A DNA stretch of 27,897 bases from Globomyces pollinis-pini (taxonomy: Eukaryota; Chytridiomycota; Chytridiomycetes; Rhizophydiales; Globomycetaceae). The position numbers were made by a program, and so were the translations under genes. Positions 8,533 through 17,248 of this stretch are shown in pieces (within the stretch, counting starts at the first letter, position 1; each line of letters opens with the position of its first letter). The notes below the pieces were generated by a model. The model was not told the origin of the DNA and did no database searches. It was given only the letters and a program-made list of their open reading frames with translations. The DNA is taken from NCBI GenBank assembly GCA_025399215.1, contig MU621302.1:1133-29029 (forward strand), written 5' to 3'.

Positions 8533-10158
8533 CTACTGATACTGAACACGTTCGTACAAAGATTCCAGAAGAGATTTATCAACTACTTGATTCAGTTCCA
8601 CGCTAAGGTCTTTAAGGTTAACCAATGATACCAATGGCGATACTTCAACTATTAGATTCGATTCTAGGTTAAGTTCTAGTAGTGCTGTCAAAGTTGTTAA
8701 TGGAGAAGCATCGACTATACGATTGGATTTGAGATTTAGTGATAAAAGATTGTTCAATGGTACCAAAGGGGAAATGTCAACTATTCGATTCGATTCGAGA
8801 TCAAGCTGTTCAAGTCTAACCAATGTTTCCAATGCAGAAACATCACTTATTTTATTCGATGCGACGTCAAGTTGTTCAAGATTAATCAATGATTTCAGTC
8901 CAAAAACATCGGGTATTAGATTGGAATTGAGTGACAGGTATTCAAGACTGATTAATGAAGCAAATGGGGAAACATCGGCTATTTGGTTCCCATTAAGATT
9001 AAGCAGTTCAAGGTTGGTTAATAGTGCCAATGGGGACACATCAACTATTTGATTTTCTTCAAGATAAAGTATTTTAAGTTGAATCAAAGATGCCAATGGA
9101 GAAATATCCGCTATTTGATTATAACTAATTGAAAGCTGTTCAAGCTTTATCAAAGATGTCAATGAGGACAGATCATCTATTTGATTCCCCGAGAGATCCA
9201 ATTTTTGAAGGTTCAGTAATGATGCCAATGAAGAAATATCAACTACTGAATTTCTTGAGAGGTCAAGCTCTTGAAGATTAGTCAATCCTGCCAACGTATA
9301 AATATGAAATATTTGATTTTGATAGAGATTTAGCCTTTTAAGGTTGATCAATGATGCTAGTGGGGAAACATCGACAATTTCATTCATATTCAGATTACGT
9401 TCTTGAAGTCCAAGAAATCCATCAGATGAAGCGAGAGAAATCTCTCTAAGGTTGATTAAATTTGTCAATTGGGAAATATCAACTACAGGATTCGATGAAA
9501 GATCAAGTTTTTCAAGGTTGATAAATGTTGATAATGGGGAAATGTCGACAATTTTATTCGATGCTAGTTGAAGTTCTTTTAGATTAATCAGTGATACCAA
9601 TGGGGAAACATCAACTACTTGATTCCAAGATAGATCAAGTTTCTCAAGTTCTATCAATGTTGACAATGGTGAAACATCAACTATTCGATTGGCCACGAGT
9701 TGAAGCTCTTGCAGTCTAATCAGTGATGCTAATGGGGATACGTCAACCATTCTATTACATCCGAGAAAAAGACGTTTAACTGTTATCAATGACACCAAAA
9801 AGGAATTCGGAATTCTTTTTTTTCGACCATCTAGGTGCAGATGTTGAAGATTCTTGAACATAGTTAGAGAGGTCAAGTTAACGTTCCATGTTAGAGTCTT
9901 TATCGATTGAATATTGTTCTTCATAAAGCTGGAAAGTTCATCCAGATTAGCACCATTTTTAACAGTTAAAATCTTCCTTGTTGCAAATAGTTCAATTCTT
10001 AATGGCAGAAAGAATTTGGAAGCCATTGAAAATTGAGTAACGTCGTTAGCGTCAGTCCAATAAGCAATTCGATGAAGAATATCCATAGGAATACTTTCTA
10101 TTTGAATAGGACGACAAGATTCTAAGCTAATCATATCACTCTTCCTTCCAATTTTCAT
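8533..10158 (-). CDS. F-box/LRR protein F (541 aa)
   Basis: The frame opens at a TTG (10167), but the first ATG is at 10158 (MKIGRKSDMISLES), 29 nt from the TATA box; ATG 10134 (MISLES) is the alternative. The F-box begins IPMDILHRIAYWTDANDVTQ, with Ile for Leu and an unusual DAND in place of the P-rich turn. About 19 LRRs follow. One region is out of phase: LREISLASSDGFLGLQERNLNMNEI, around 9385-9455, has a repeat about eight residues too long, suggesting unequal crossing-over between repeats. It ends ESLYERVQYQ. Role inferred as SCF substrate receptor. Confidence 0.85.
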   Translation of the reverse strand: MKIGRKSDMISLESCRPIQIESIPMDILHRIAYWTDANDVTQFSMASKFFLPLRIELFATRKILTVKNGANLDELSSFMKNNIQSIKTLTWNVNLTSLTMFKNLQHLHLDGRKKRIPNSFLVSLITVKRLFLGCNRMVDVSPLASLIRLQELQLVANRIVDVSPLSTLIELEKLDLSWNQVVDVSPLVSLINLKELQLASNKIVDISPLSTFINLEKLDLSSNPVVDISQLTNLINLREISLASSDGFLGLQERNLNMNEIVDVSPLASLINLKRLNLYQNQIFHIYTLAGLTNLQELDLSRNSVVDISSLASLLNLQKLDLSGNQIDDLSSLTSLIKLEQLSISYNQIADISPLASLIQLKILYLEENQIVDVSPLALLTNLELLNLNGNQIADVSPFASLISLEYLSLNSNLIPDVFGLKSLINLEQLDVASNKISDVSALETLVRLEQLDLESNRIVDISPLVPLNNLLSLNLKSNRIVDASPLTTLTALLELNLESNLIVEVSPLVSLVNLKDLSVELNQVVDKSLLESLYERVQYQ

Positions 10159-10179
10159 GTTTTTCAAAACCGTTTTAAA

Positions 10180-10210
10180 CTTTTATAGTGGATGTGGCTT
10201 GCTTCGCCTC
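10180..10210 (-). promoter_or_regulatory. Gene F promoter module
   Basis: GAGGCGAAGCAAGCCAC (10194-10210) is followed by TATAAAAG (10180-10187). The element's centre is 44 nt from ATG 10158. A TGAGTCG block at 10352 corresponds to the TGAGTCA upstream of genes D and I. Confidence 0.8.
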
Positions 10211-10893
10211 ACATATAAATCTTGGATATATTTCTCTGGATACAAGGTTAGCTTACTGGACAAAGAAACCTGATTCAATCGATTGGAATTAATAGTAACA
10301 CGTGTCATTCAATCACCAGTAGAGTTTCACGAGAATGGCTACCTGAATATCTGAGTCGTTAGATAAAACGATTCATTAGTTGAAACTGATTCATAAGTGT
10401 CAAGTATTTGGAATAACAATTTGAATTTTTCAACTACCAGTAAGTAATGATTGGGTATATAAATGCATACCTAAACTCTATTTCAGATATGTTCAATTGT
10501 AACGGGCGAACGGAACACCCTAGAAATATATTCCTCTCCCACAAATAGATGTAATCATTCATTGTTTCGATAATTGGATGAGAGCTTTATTAAATAGTAC
10601 CAATCTATCAAAAAATCCCAAATCTTTGTATGTATTTAGCACCATGGCATACAGACACGTCATTTCGAAGCTATATAGCATGAAAAACTTGGGACGGCAT
10701 ATTCGAACAAAGCAAAAAAAGGGATTGTGTTTTATTGATAACTATACTGATTGGTCGAAATAAAGAGATATGTGTGGAATGTTAAACACGTCTGATTTTC
10801 TGTCACGCTCTTAATAGAAATATATACAAGTGCAGGGATTACATTTGAAACATACACGGCGATTCGATGTTGTTTATTATTAACCGCTTATAA
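10211..10893. other. Intergenic region upstream of gene F, no clear gene
   Basis: The right-hand neighbour is the 3' end of gene G. The first 250 bases are conserved promoter-like blocks shared with genes D and I (ACCAGTAGAGTTTCACGAGA, AACAATTTGAAT). A 61-codon plus-strand frame at 10578-10763 has no recognisable motif or promoter and I do not call it. Confidence 0.4.
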
Positions 10894-12072
10894 TTAGTTG
10901 AGAGATATTTCGCAATTGTGTAGAGATTCCAACGGAGATTCATCAACTATTTCATTGAACTCGAGGCTAAGCCTTTTAAGGTTGGTCAACGATGCCAATG
11001 GAGATACATCAATAATTTCATTTGCTTGCAAGTAAAGTTCTTCAAGTTTGGTCAAAGTTGCTAGTGGCGAAAGATCGACAATTCGATTTTCTGCGAGTGT
11101 GAGCATTTTAAGGTTCACCAATGATGCCAATGGAGAAATATCGACAATGCTATTAGGATAGAGAGAAAGATCTTGCAGCTTGATTAGAGATGCCAACGGT
11201 GTAATATCAACAATTTCATTCGAATTGAGATTCAGTTCTCGAAGCTTGATTAAAGTTGCTAACGGTGTAACATCTACTATGTTATTTAATTCGAGATCAA
11301 GTATTTCAAGATTTAGTAAAGATGCCAATGGAGAAATATCCAGTATTTCATTAAAAGTAAGATGTAATACTTTAAGATTTACTAAGCATGGGAAAGTGGA
11401 AATATCAAGTGTGGGAATGTGACTGAGGTCAAGATGTTTTAGGTTCACCAAAGATTGTAATGGGGAAATATCCACTATTGGGTTGCCCTGGAGACCAAGC
11501 GTTTCGAGTTTGATTAATGGTTCCAATGAACTTATGTCGACTATTTGATTCGAAGAGAGATCAAGTATTTCAAGTTTGGTTAATGATGCCAATGGAGAAA
11601 TATCGACTCTTTGATTCGAATAGAAATGAAGCTCTTGAAGTTTGATCAATGATGCCAATGGAGAAATGTCAGATATCTGATTCCTATTGATACAAAGTTT
11701 TCTTAAGTTAATCAATGATTCTAATGGAGAAATATCAGATATTTTACCATGCTGGAGAAGCAAAGATTGAACATCCTTGAATAGTTTCAAAGAGTTCAAG
11801 TCGTAGTTCCTTTTGTACATTTCTATAGATTGAATATTTTCCTTTACAAACTTTGATAGTTCGTCCAGGTTAGTTCCATCCCTAATAATCAAGGCTTTCC
11901 TTTTTGTGAATAGTTTGATTCTTAAAGGAAGAAAGAATCTGGAAGACATTGAAAGTTGAGTGACATCCTTAGGGCAAGACCAATCAGCAATCCGATAAAG
12001 AATATCCATAGGTAAGGTTTCTATTTGGGAAGGTCGAAGAGAGTCCATTCGATATTCCATGTAGTTTACCAT
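10894..12072 (-). CDS. F-box/LRR protein G (392 aa)
   Basis: The F-box begins LPMDILYRIADWSCPKDVTQ at residue 20, with Tyr in place of the common His. The linker is DGTNLDELSKFVKENIQSIEM. About 13 LRRs follow; two are irregular (YSNQRVDISPL and SHIPTLDIST). It ends SLHNCEISLN. The ATG at 12072 (MVNYMEYRMDS) gives the family's 19-residue leader; the second ATG at 12060 lies 50 nt from the promoter element's centre. Same inferred function as its neighbours. Confidence 0.84.
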   Translation of the reverse strand: MVNYMEYRMDSLRPSQIETLPMDILYRIADWSCPKDVTQLSMSSRFFLPLRIKLFTKRKALIIRDGTNLDELSKFVKENIQSIEMYKRNYDLNSLKLFKDVQSLLLQHGKISDISPLESLINLRKLCINRNQISDISPLASLIKLQELHFYSNQRVDISPLASLTKLEILDLSSNQIVDISSLEPLIKLETLGLQGNPIVDISPLQSLVNLKHLDLSHIPTLDISTFPCLVNLKVLHLTFNEILDISPLASLLNLEILDLELNNIVDVTPLATLIKLRELNLNSNEIVDITPLASLIKLQDLSLYPNSIVDISPLASLVNLKMLTLAENRIVDLSPLATLTKLEELYLQANEIIDVSPLASLTNLKRLSLEFNEIVDESPLESLHNCEISLN

Positions 12073-12101
12073 TCAATAAATTGTTTCCAGGTTTTGTGCT
12101 T

Positions 12102-12118
12102 GTGGCTTGCTTGCTTTT
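12102..12118 (-). promoter_or_regulatory. Gene G promoter element (right half only)
   Basis: AAAAGCAAGCAAGCCAC keeps the right half (GCAAGCCAC) of the shared element while the left half has changed. No good TATA box is present where expected. Positions 12119-12394 contain no gene I can support. Confidence 0.5.
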
Positions 12119-12394
12119 TGGTTTGGGACTCGAAAGGAATTTCTCCGTTGTGGCGACAATACCATTGGAGACTAAATTTTAAAGAACGTAAATGGTGGAT
12201 GAGAATCACGATAAAGTACGAATAATTAACTTCAAATTAAGTTTGCAAGAAAAAAACGCGACTGGACTCAATATATACACGTCAGAAAAAAAACCGAATC
12301 AAAAGTTTATCTTCAAAAGGATAGTAATATCTGTGTTAAATTCAGTGAATCGAAGTGTGGAATGATATGCCTGTTGAACCTTTTCATCGGAAGC

Positions 12395-12556
12395 TTAAAA
12401 ATCATGGAGCTGAATTTGATCTGAATTACTCACCGTACGAAAGTATTTAGAAGCCATTGAAAACTGAGTAACATCCCCCAGACTAGGCCAATAGGCAATC
12501 CGATAGTAAATATCTATAGCAATACTTTCTATTGAATTATCATTAGAAGAGTCCAG
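12395..12556 (-). pseudogene. F-box ghost gene with lost start codon
   Basis: The minus strand reads DSSNDNSIESIAIDIYYRIA, then YWPSLGDVTQFSMASKYFR, clearly the family F-box, then runs off into unrelated sequence and a stop at 12395-12397. LRRs are gone. LPMD has become IAID. Where the ATG should be, 31 nt after a good TATA box, there is a CTG (12554-12556). The promoter is still recognisable, so the gene died in its coding part first. It lies between the 3' end of H and the promoter of G. Confidence 0.7.
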
Positions 12557-12579
12557 AAGAGTCCTCTCCCTTTTAAAGC

Positions 12580-12610
12580 TTTTTATACTGACTGTGTCTT
12601 GCTAAACCCA
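12580..12610 (-). promoter_or_regulatory. Promoter module of the ghost gene
   Basis: TGGGTTTAGCAAGACAC (12594-12610) is a decayed copy of the shared element, with an intact TATAAAAA (12580-12587). Its centre is 46 nt from the mutated start. Confidence 0.6.
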
Positions 12611-12783
12611 TACAGACACGTGTAAGTTAACAACTTTAGTGTACAAAGATATTTATGGTTCCTTTATTCACAACCGACTAGGCCTGATTACACCTCTTAC
12701 TTACCTTTTCACTCGCGTCTCAGGTAGCTTTGAGAGTAAGTAAAAGGAATTCATGTGCTTATTATCTAGCAATTCTATCTTCT

Positions 12784-14447
12784 TTATTCGTCATAGTTAC
12801 AATTAGGATAAATAATGGCACAGTCGTATAAACAATCCAATGTGTATTTATCAATGATCGGATTCCATTCTATATCAAGGTGTTTAAGGTTGGTCAAAGA
12901 TGACAATGGGGATACAGACACAATTTCATTATCTCGCAGATTAAGCTCTTCAAGGGCAAGCAATGAGGCTAGTGCGGTAACATCAACAATTTGGTTTGAT
13001 TTCAGCGACAAGTCATTAAGTTTGATTAAATATGCTAATGACGAGATATCAACAATTTGATTCGAATGCATGCGAAGTCTTTCGAGGTTGATTAAAGATG
13101 CTAATGGCGAAATATCAACAATATGATTTGAATTCAGATAAAGGTCATAAAGATTGATTAAAGACGCCAATGATGAAATATCGACAATTTTGTTTGAATG
13201 CAGCAAAAGTTCTCTTAGATTCGTTAGAGATGCCAATGGTGAAATATTGACAATTTGGTTCGAATCCAGCCAAAGTTTTCTAAGGTTAATCAATGATGAT
13301 AATGGGGACACATCAACTATTTTATTCGCTGTGAGTCGAAGTTTTCTAAGGTTGATCAAAGATGCCAATGGTGAAATGTCAAATAATGGTATCAAAGAGA
13401 GATCAAGAGATGTCAAGTTGATTAATGATTCCAAAGGAGAAATAGAGAATTTATAATTCTGATAGAGATGCAGTTTTTTAAGCTGTGTCAATGACTCCAA
13501 TGGAGATATATCAACTATTTCATTTGAATTAAGATTTAATTTTTCAAGGTTGATCAGCGATACCAGTGGGGAAACATCCACTATTTTATTCTCACAAAGG
13601 TATAGTTGTTCAAGGTTGATCAATGAAGCAAATGGAGTCACATCAACTATCTTGTTCTCAATGAGTTGAAGTTGTTGAAGGTTGAATAAGATGCCAATGG
13701 AAAAACATCAGCTATTTCATTTCCACCAAGATTTAGCTTTTTGAGGTTGATTAATGATGCCAATGGTGATACATCTACTAGTTGGTTCAAGTCGAGATTC
13801 AGTACTTCAAGGTTAATTAATGATTCCAGTGGTGAAATATCCATTATTCGATTATCTTTGAGAATAAGCTTTTCAAGGTTGATAAGAGATGCCAACGGAG
13901 AGACATCTACAATTTGATTCGACTCGAGAGAGAGATGTTGAAGATGAACTAATGATGCCAAAGGGGAAATATCAACGATATAATTCCAATCGAGATGAAG
14001 CTCTTGAATTTTCACCAATGCTTCTAAAGAGGAGATATCCTTTATTTGATTCTCATTAAGAATCAGTATTTCAAGTTCGCTGAGTGATTCAAGTGGGCAA
14101 ATATGCCCCTTTTTCTCCAATGTGATGCACAACTGTCTAAGATTCTTGAACCTCTGTAATAGATGGAAATGAAAGTCACAGTTTTGAAATTTCACAGATT
14201 GAAGATTATCATTAACCTTTAAAAAATTGGAAAGTTCATTCTCATTAGTGCTGTTCTGAAGAATTAAGGTTTTCCTTGTTGCAAATAGTTCAGTTCTTAT
14301 AGGAATAAAGAACTTCGAAGCCATTACAAGCTGAGTGAGATCTTTAGGGTGACACCAACAGGCAATTCGATGAAGAATATCCATAGGAAGACTTTCTATT
14401 GTAATTCCATGAGAAGAGGACAGTTGAGAGTTTTCCAAGTCAATCAT
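12784..14447 (-). pseudogene. F-box/LRR gene H, broken by a one-base frameshift
   Basis: The first half reads from ATG 14447 (MIDLENSQLSS; the frame upstream begins with GTG at 14456). It has the F-box LPMDILHRIACWCHPKDLTQ and about six LRRs, then leaves frame at 13684-13694, where the usual LASLINL codons lack one base, and stops at 13647. In the next frame perfect LRRs resume at once and run to 12784, ending CLYDCAIIYPNCNYDE. Together there are about 19 repeats. Both halves are otherwise undamaged, so the break is either recent or a sequencing error in a repetitive region; the nearby N gap makes an assembly error plausible. Confidence 0.75.
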
Positions 14448-14471
14448 CTTCCCCACTTGCCAAATTTTCCC

Positions 14472-14503
14472 TTTTTTATACTGAGTGTGGCTTGGTAAAT
14501 CAC
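14472..14503 (-). promoter_or_regulatory. Gene H promoter module
   Basis: GTGATTTACCAAGCCAC (14487-14503) keeps the right half of the element and outer GTG/CAC symmetry. TATAAAAAA is at 14472-14480. Spacings to ATG 14447 are 48 nt from the centre and 33 nt from the first T. Positions 14504-14774 contain no gene. Confidence 0.7.
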
Positions 14504-14774
14504 TTCCAAATTCCCACGGATATTGACATGATTAGTTTGAAATATTAGTTGTATTCCATAATATCCCACATATTTGATTGTAGTTAAACAGTTAGAACAC
14601 GTCATTATTGATCCCATGCAACTTATATACTTGAGGAAGATATTAATACACATTCCAAGTTATGAAACAATTAGAATGAACGGCAATCTAATTTAGTATT
14701 TTAAGAATTGAAGACTTTATTAACACATCTTTAAAGTCATCTCTCGCTAAAAGCCAATTGTGTGGGGAAATATC

Positions 14775-16719
14775 TTATCTGTATTCGTGAAGTTCATCAA
14801 AAAGCCAAACGTCCAATGAAGGCAATGATAAAATTGGGGAAAAGTCAGCAACTCGATGTTGATCAAAAGAAATATAATTAAGCCGGTCTAAATTTTTCAA
14901 TGCGGAAACATCTACTATTTGATTTGATTGAATATTAAGACACTCCAGTTTAACTAATGTTGCCAATGGGGTAACATCCACTATTTGATTCGAACGCAGT
15001 GAAACCATTTCAAGTTCGATCAATGATGCCAATGGGGATATATCGACTATTTGATTATAATCAAGATATAGATCATAAAGAAGTATTAAAGATGCCAGTG
15101 GGGATATATCATCTATTCGATTCTCATCCAGGTTCAGATCTGAAAGGTTGACCAATTTTACCAAGGGCGATAGGTCAGCTATTCGATTCTTATTAAGACG
15201 AAGCTTTTCAAGTTTGACCAAGGCTGACAATGGGGAGATATCTACTATATTGTTATCATTGAGATTTAGTTCTTCAAGTTTGACCAAGGTTGACAATGGG
15301 GAGATCTCAACTATACAGTTACCATTTAGATGTAGTTCTTCAAGCTCTATCAAAGGTTCCAATGAAGATACATCTTCTATCATATTCATATCGAGATCAA
15401 GTCTTTTAAGATTGACCAAGGATGCAAATGGAGAAATATCAACTATTTGATTTTCCTTGAGATAAAGTTCTTCAAGCAGTATCAAAGTTTCCAATGGAGA
15501 NNNNNNNNNNNNNNNNNNNNNNNNNNNNNNNNNNNNNNNNNNNNNNNNNNNNNNNNNNNNNNNNNNNNNNNNNNNNNNNNNNNNNNNNNNNNNNNNNNNN
15601 NNNNNNNNNNNNNNNNNNNNNNNNNNNNNNNNNNNNNNNNNNNNNNNNNNNNNNNNNNNNNNNNNNNNNNNNNNNNNNNNNNNNNNNNNNNNNNNNNNNN
15701 NNNNNNNNNNNNNNNNNNNNNNNNNNNNNNNNNNNNNNNNNNNNNNNNNNNNNNNNNNNNNNNNNNNNNNNNNNNNNNNNNNNNNNNNNNNNNNNNNNNN
15801 NNNNNNNNNNNNNNNNNNNNNNNNNNNNNNNNNNNNNNNNNNNNNNNNNNNNNNNNNNNNNNNNNNNNNNNNNNNNNNNNNNNNNNNNNNNNNNNNNNNN
15901 NNNNNNNNNNNNNNNNNNNNNNNNNNNNNNNNNNNNNNNNNNNNNNNNNNNNNNNNNNNNNNNNNNNNNNNNNNNNNNNNNNNNNNNNNNNNNNNNNNNN
16001 NNNNNNNNNNNNNNNNNNNNGAATGCCAAAGGGGAAATATCTACTATTCCAGTATGACCAAGGTGAAGGACTTCCAGATTAACCAATGCTCCCAAAGCCG
16101 AGATATCCAGGATGTGATTCTCATTAAGGTTAAGTCTTTTAAGGTTGATCAAAGTTGCCAATGGAGAAATATCAACTATTGGATTCCATTGGAGATCAAG
16201 TTCTTCAAGTTTTACCAATGCTGCCAAAGGAGAGATATCCATGATTCGATTACGATCAAGGACGAGTTTTTTAAGGTTGATCAATGCTACTAATGGGGAA
16301 AGAGATTCTATTCGATAATTAACAAGTTCAAGTTGTTTCAGTGTGATTAAGGATGCCAATGGCGAACCGTCAACTATATCACCACTCTGTAGTGAAAATT
16401 TTACACATAAGTTTTGGATATTCTTGAAGATTGTTAAAGAACTTAAATCCACTTCTCTTGCTCGAACTATTACCGATTGTATGTTGTCCTTGATAAAATT
16501 GGAATGTGTATCCAGGTCCGGTTTATTGTAAATAATAAAGGCTTTCCTTTTTGAGAATAGTTCCATTCTTAATGGGAGAAAGTGTTTGGAAGCCATTGAA
16601 AACTGAGTGAGATCTTCAGTGTTGGACCAGTTGGCAATTTGATAAAGAACATCCATAGGAAGACTTTCTATTGGAATGCCATGAGAAGGATCCAGTCGCG
16701 AGCTTTCCAAGTTAAACAT
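14775..16719 (-). CDS. F-box/LRR protein I, interrupted by an assembly gap
   Basis: The N-terminal part starts at ATG 16719 (MFNLESSRLDPS), the first ATG after a GTG-opened frame at 16737. It carries the F-box LPMDVLYQIANWSNTEDLTQ and about five LRRs, then enters the N gap at 16020. After the gap, from 15500, LRR sequence continues on the same strand (PLETLILLEELYL) for about 10 repeats and ends WLFDELHEYR. The 520 Ns are not a multiple of three, so the gap size is not exact, or a second gene boundary lies inside it. I treat the two parts as one gene, since no F-box or stop is seen at either edge. Confidence 0.72.
15501..16020. other. Assembly gap (520 N)
   Basis: Unsequenced stretch inside the LRR region of gene I. 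Gaps are expected in near-identical 66-base repeats. Confidence 0.98.
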
Positions 16720-16745
16720 ATTTTCTTTCCATCCCACATTTTAGC

Positions 16746-16776
16746 TTTTTATACAGGTAGTGGCTTGCTAAGCCTC
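16746..16776 (-). promoter_or_regulatory. Gene I promoter module (best copy)
   Basis: GAGGCTTAGCAAGCCAC (16760-16776) with TATAAAAA (16746-16753). Centre and first T are 49 and 34 nt from ATG 16719. Upstream it shares AAGATACAGGAAACAGG with gene D. A TGAGTCATAAGATGA block begins at 16952. Positions 16777-17248 hold no gene. Confidence 0.85.
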
Positions 16777-17248
16777 ACCCTGTTTCCTGTATCTTGGAAT
16801 AAACTGTATGAGTGGTAACAAATCACATTACTGAACAAAGAACCAAGATTGGATCAAGTAGCATTCGCATGATTGGATCAAGTAGAATTCACATTTTTAC
16901 GCGTTAATTCTAGACGGTACTGGGTAGTATGACTCCATATGGCCGAATTTGTGAGTCATAAGATGAAACTCATTCATAAGTAACAACTCGTCACAACAAT
17001 TTGATATTCTTTACCTGCCAAAACTGTGAGATTAGGCAGATATATGAATGTCTACTATATCAATCGATACAAATTACGAGAGTAAATAAATACATGTCAC
17101 TGTACCTGTGATGTGAATAGAATAATTCAATTGCCTAAATTCTATGGATTTATCCAAAGTCTAGCTAAGTGCTACACTATACACAGCATGCCATCGAATC
17201 TATGAACTACAGAAAGCCTGAAGATTTCTTGAAATGAAATGTATTATG

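Noticed and set aside
15447..16082. Plus-strand frames running through the N gap and across the LRR genes
   Set aside because: They are open only because Ns do not encode stops, or because the antisense of the repeats lacks stops in one frame.
666..16719. Regular 66-base repeats resembling a CRISPR-like or satellite array
   Set aside because: The period is 22 codons with conserved leucine, asparagine and SPL positions in an open frame; it is LRR coding sequence.
666..16719. Bacterial internalin genes or bacterial contamination
   Set aside because: The LRR type is internalin-like, but the N-terminal F-box, TATA boxes, and neighbouring U2 and spliced genes are eukaryotic.
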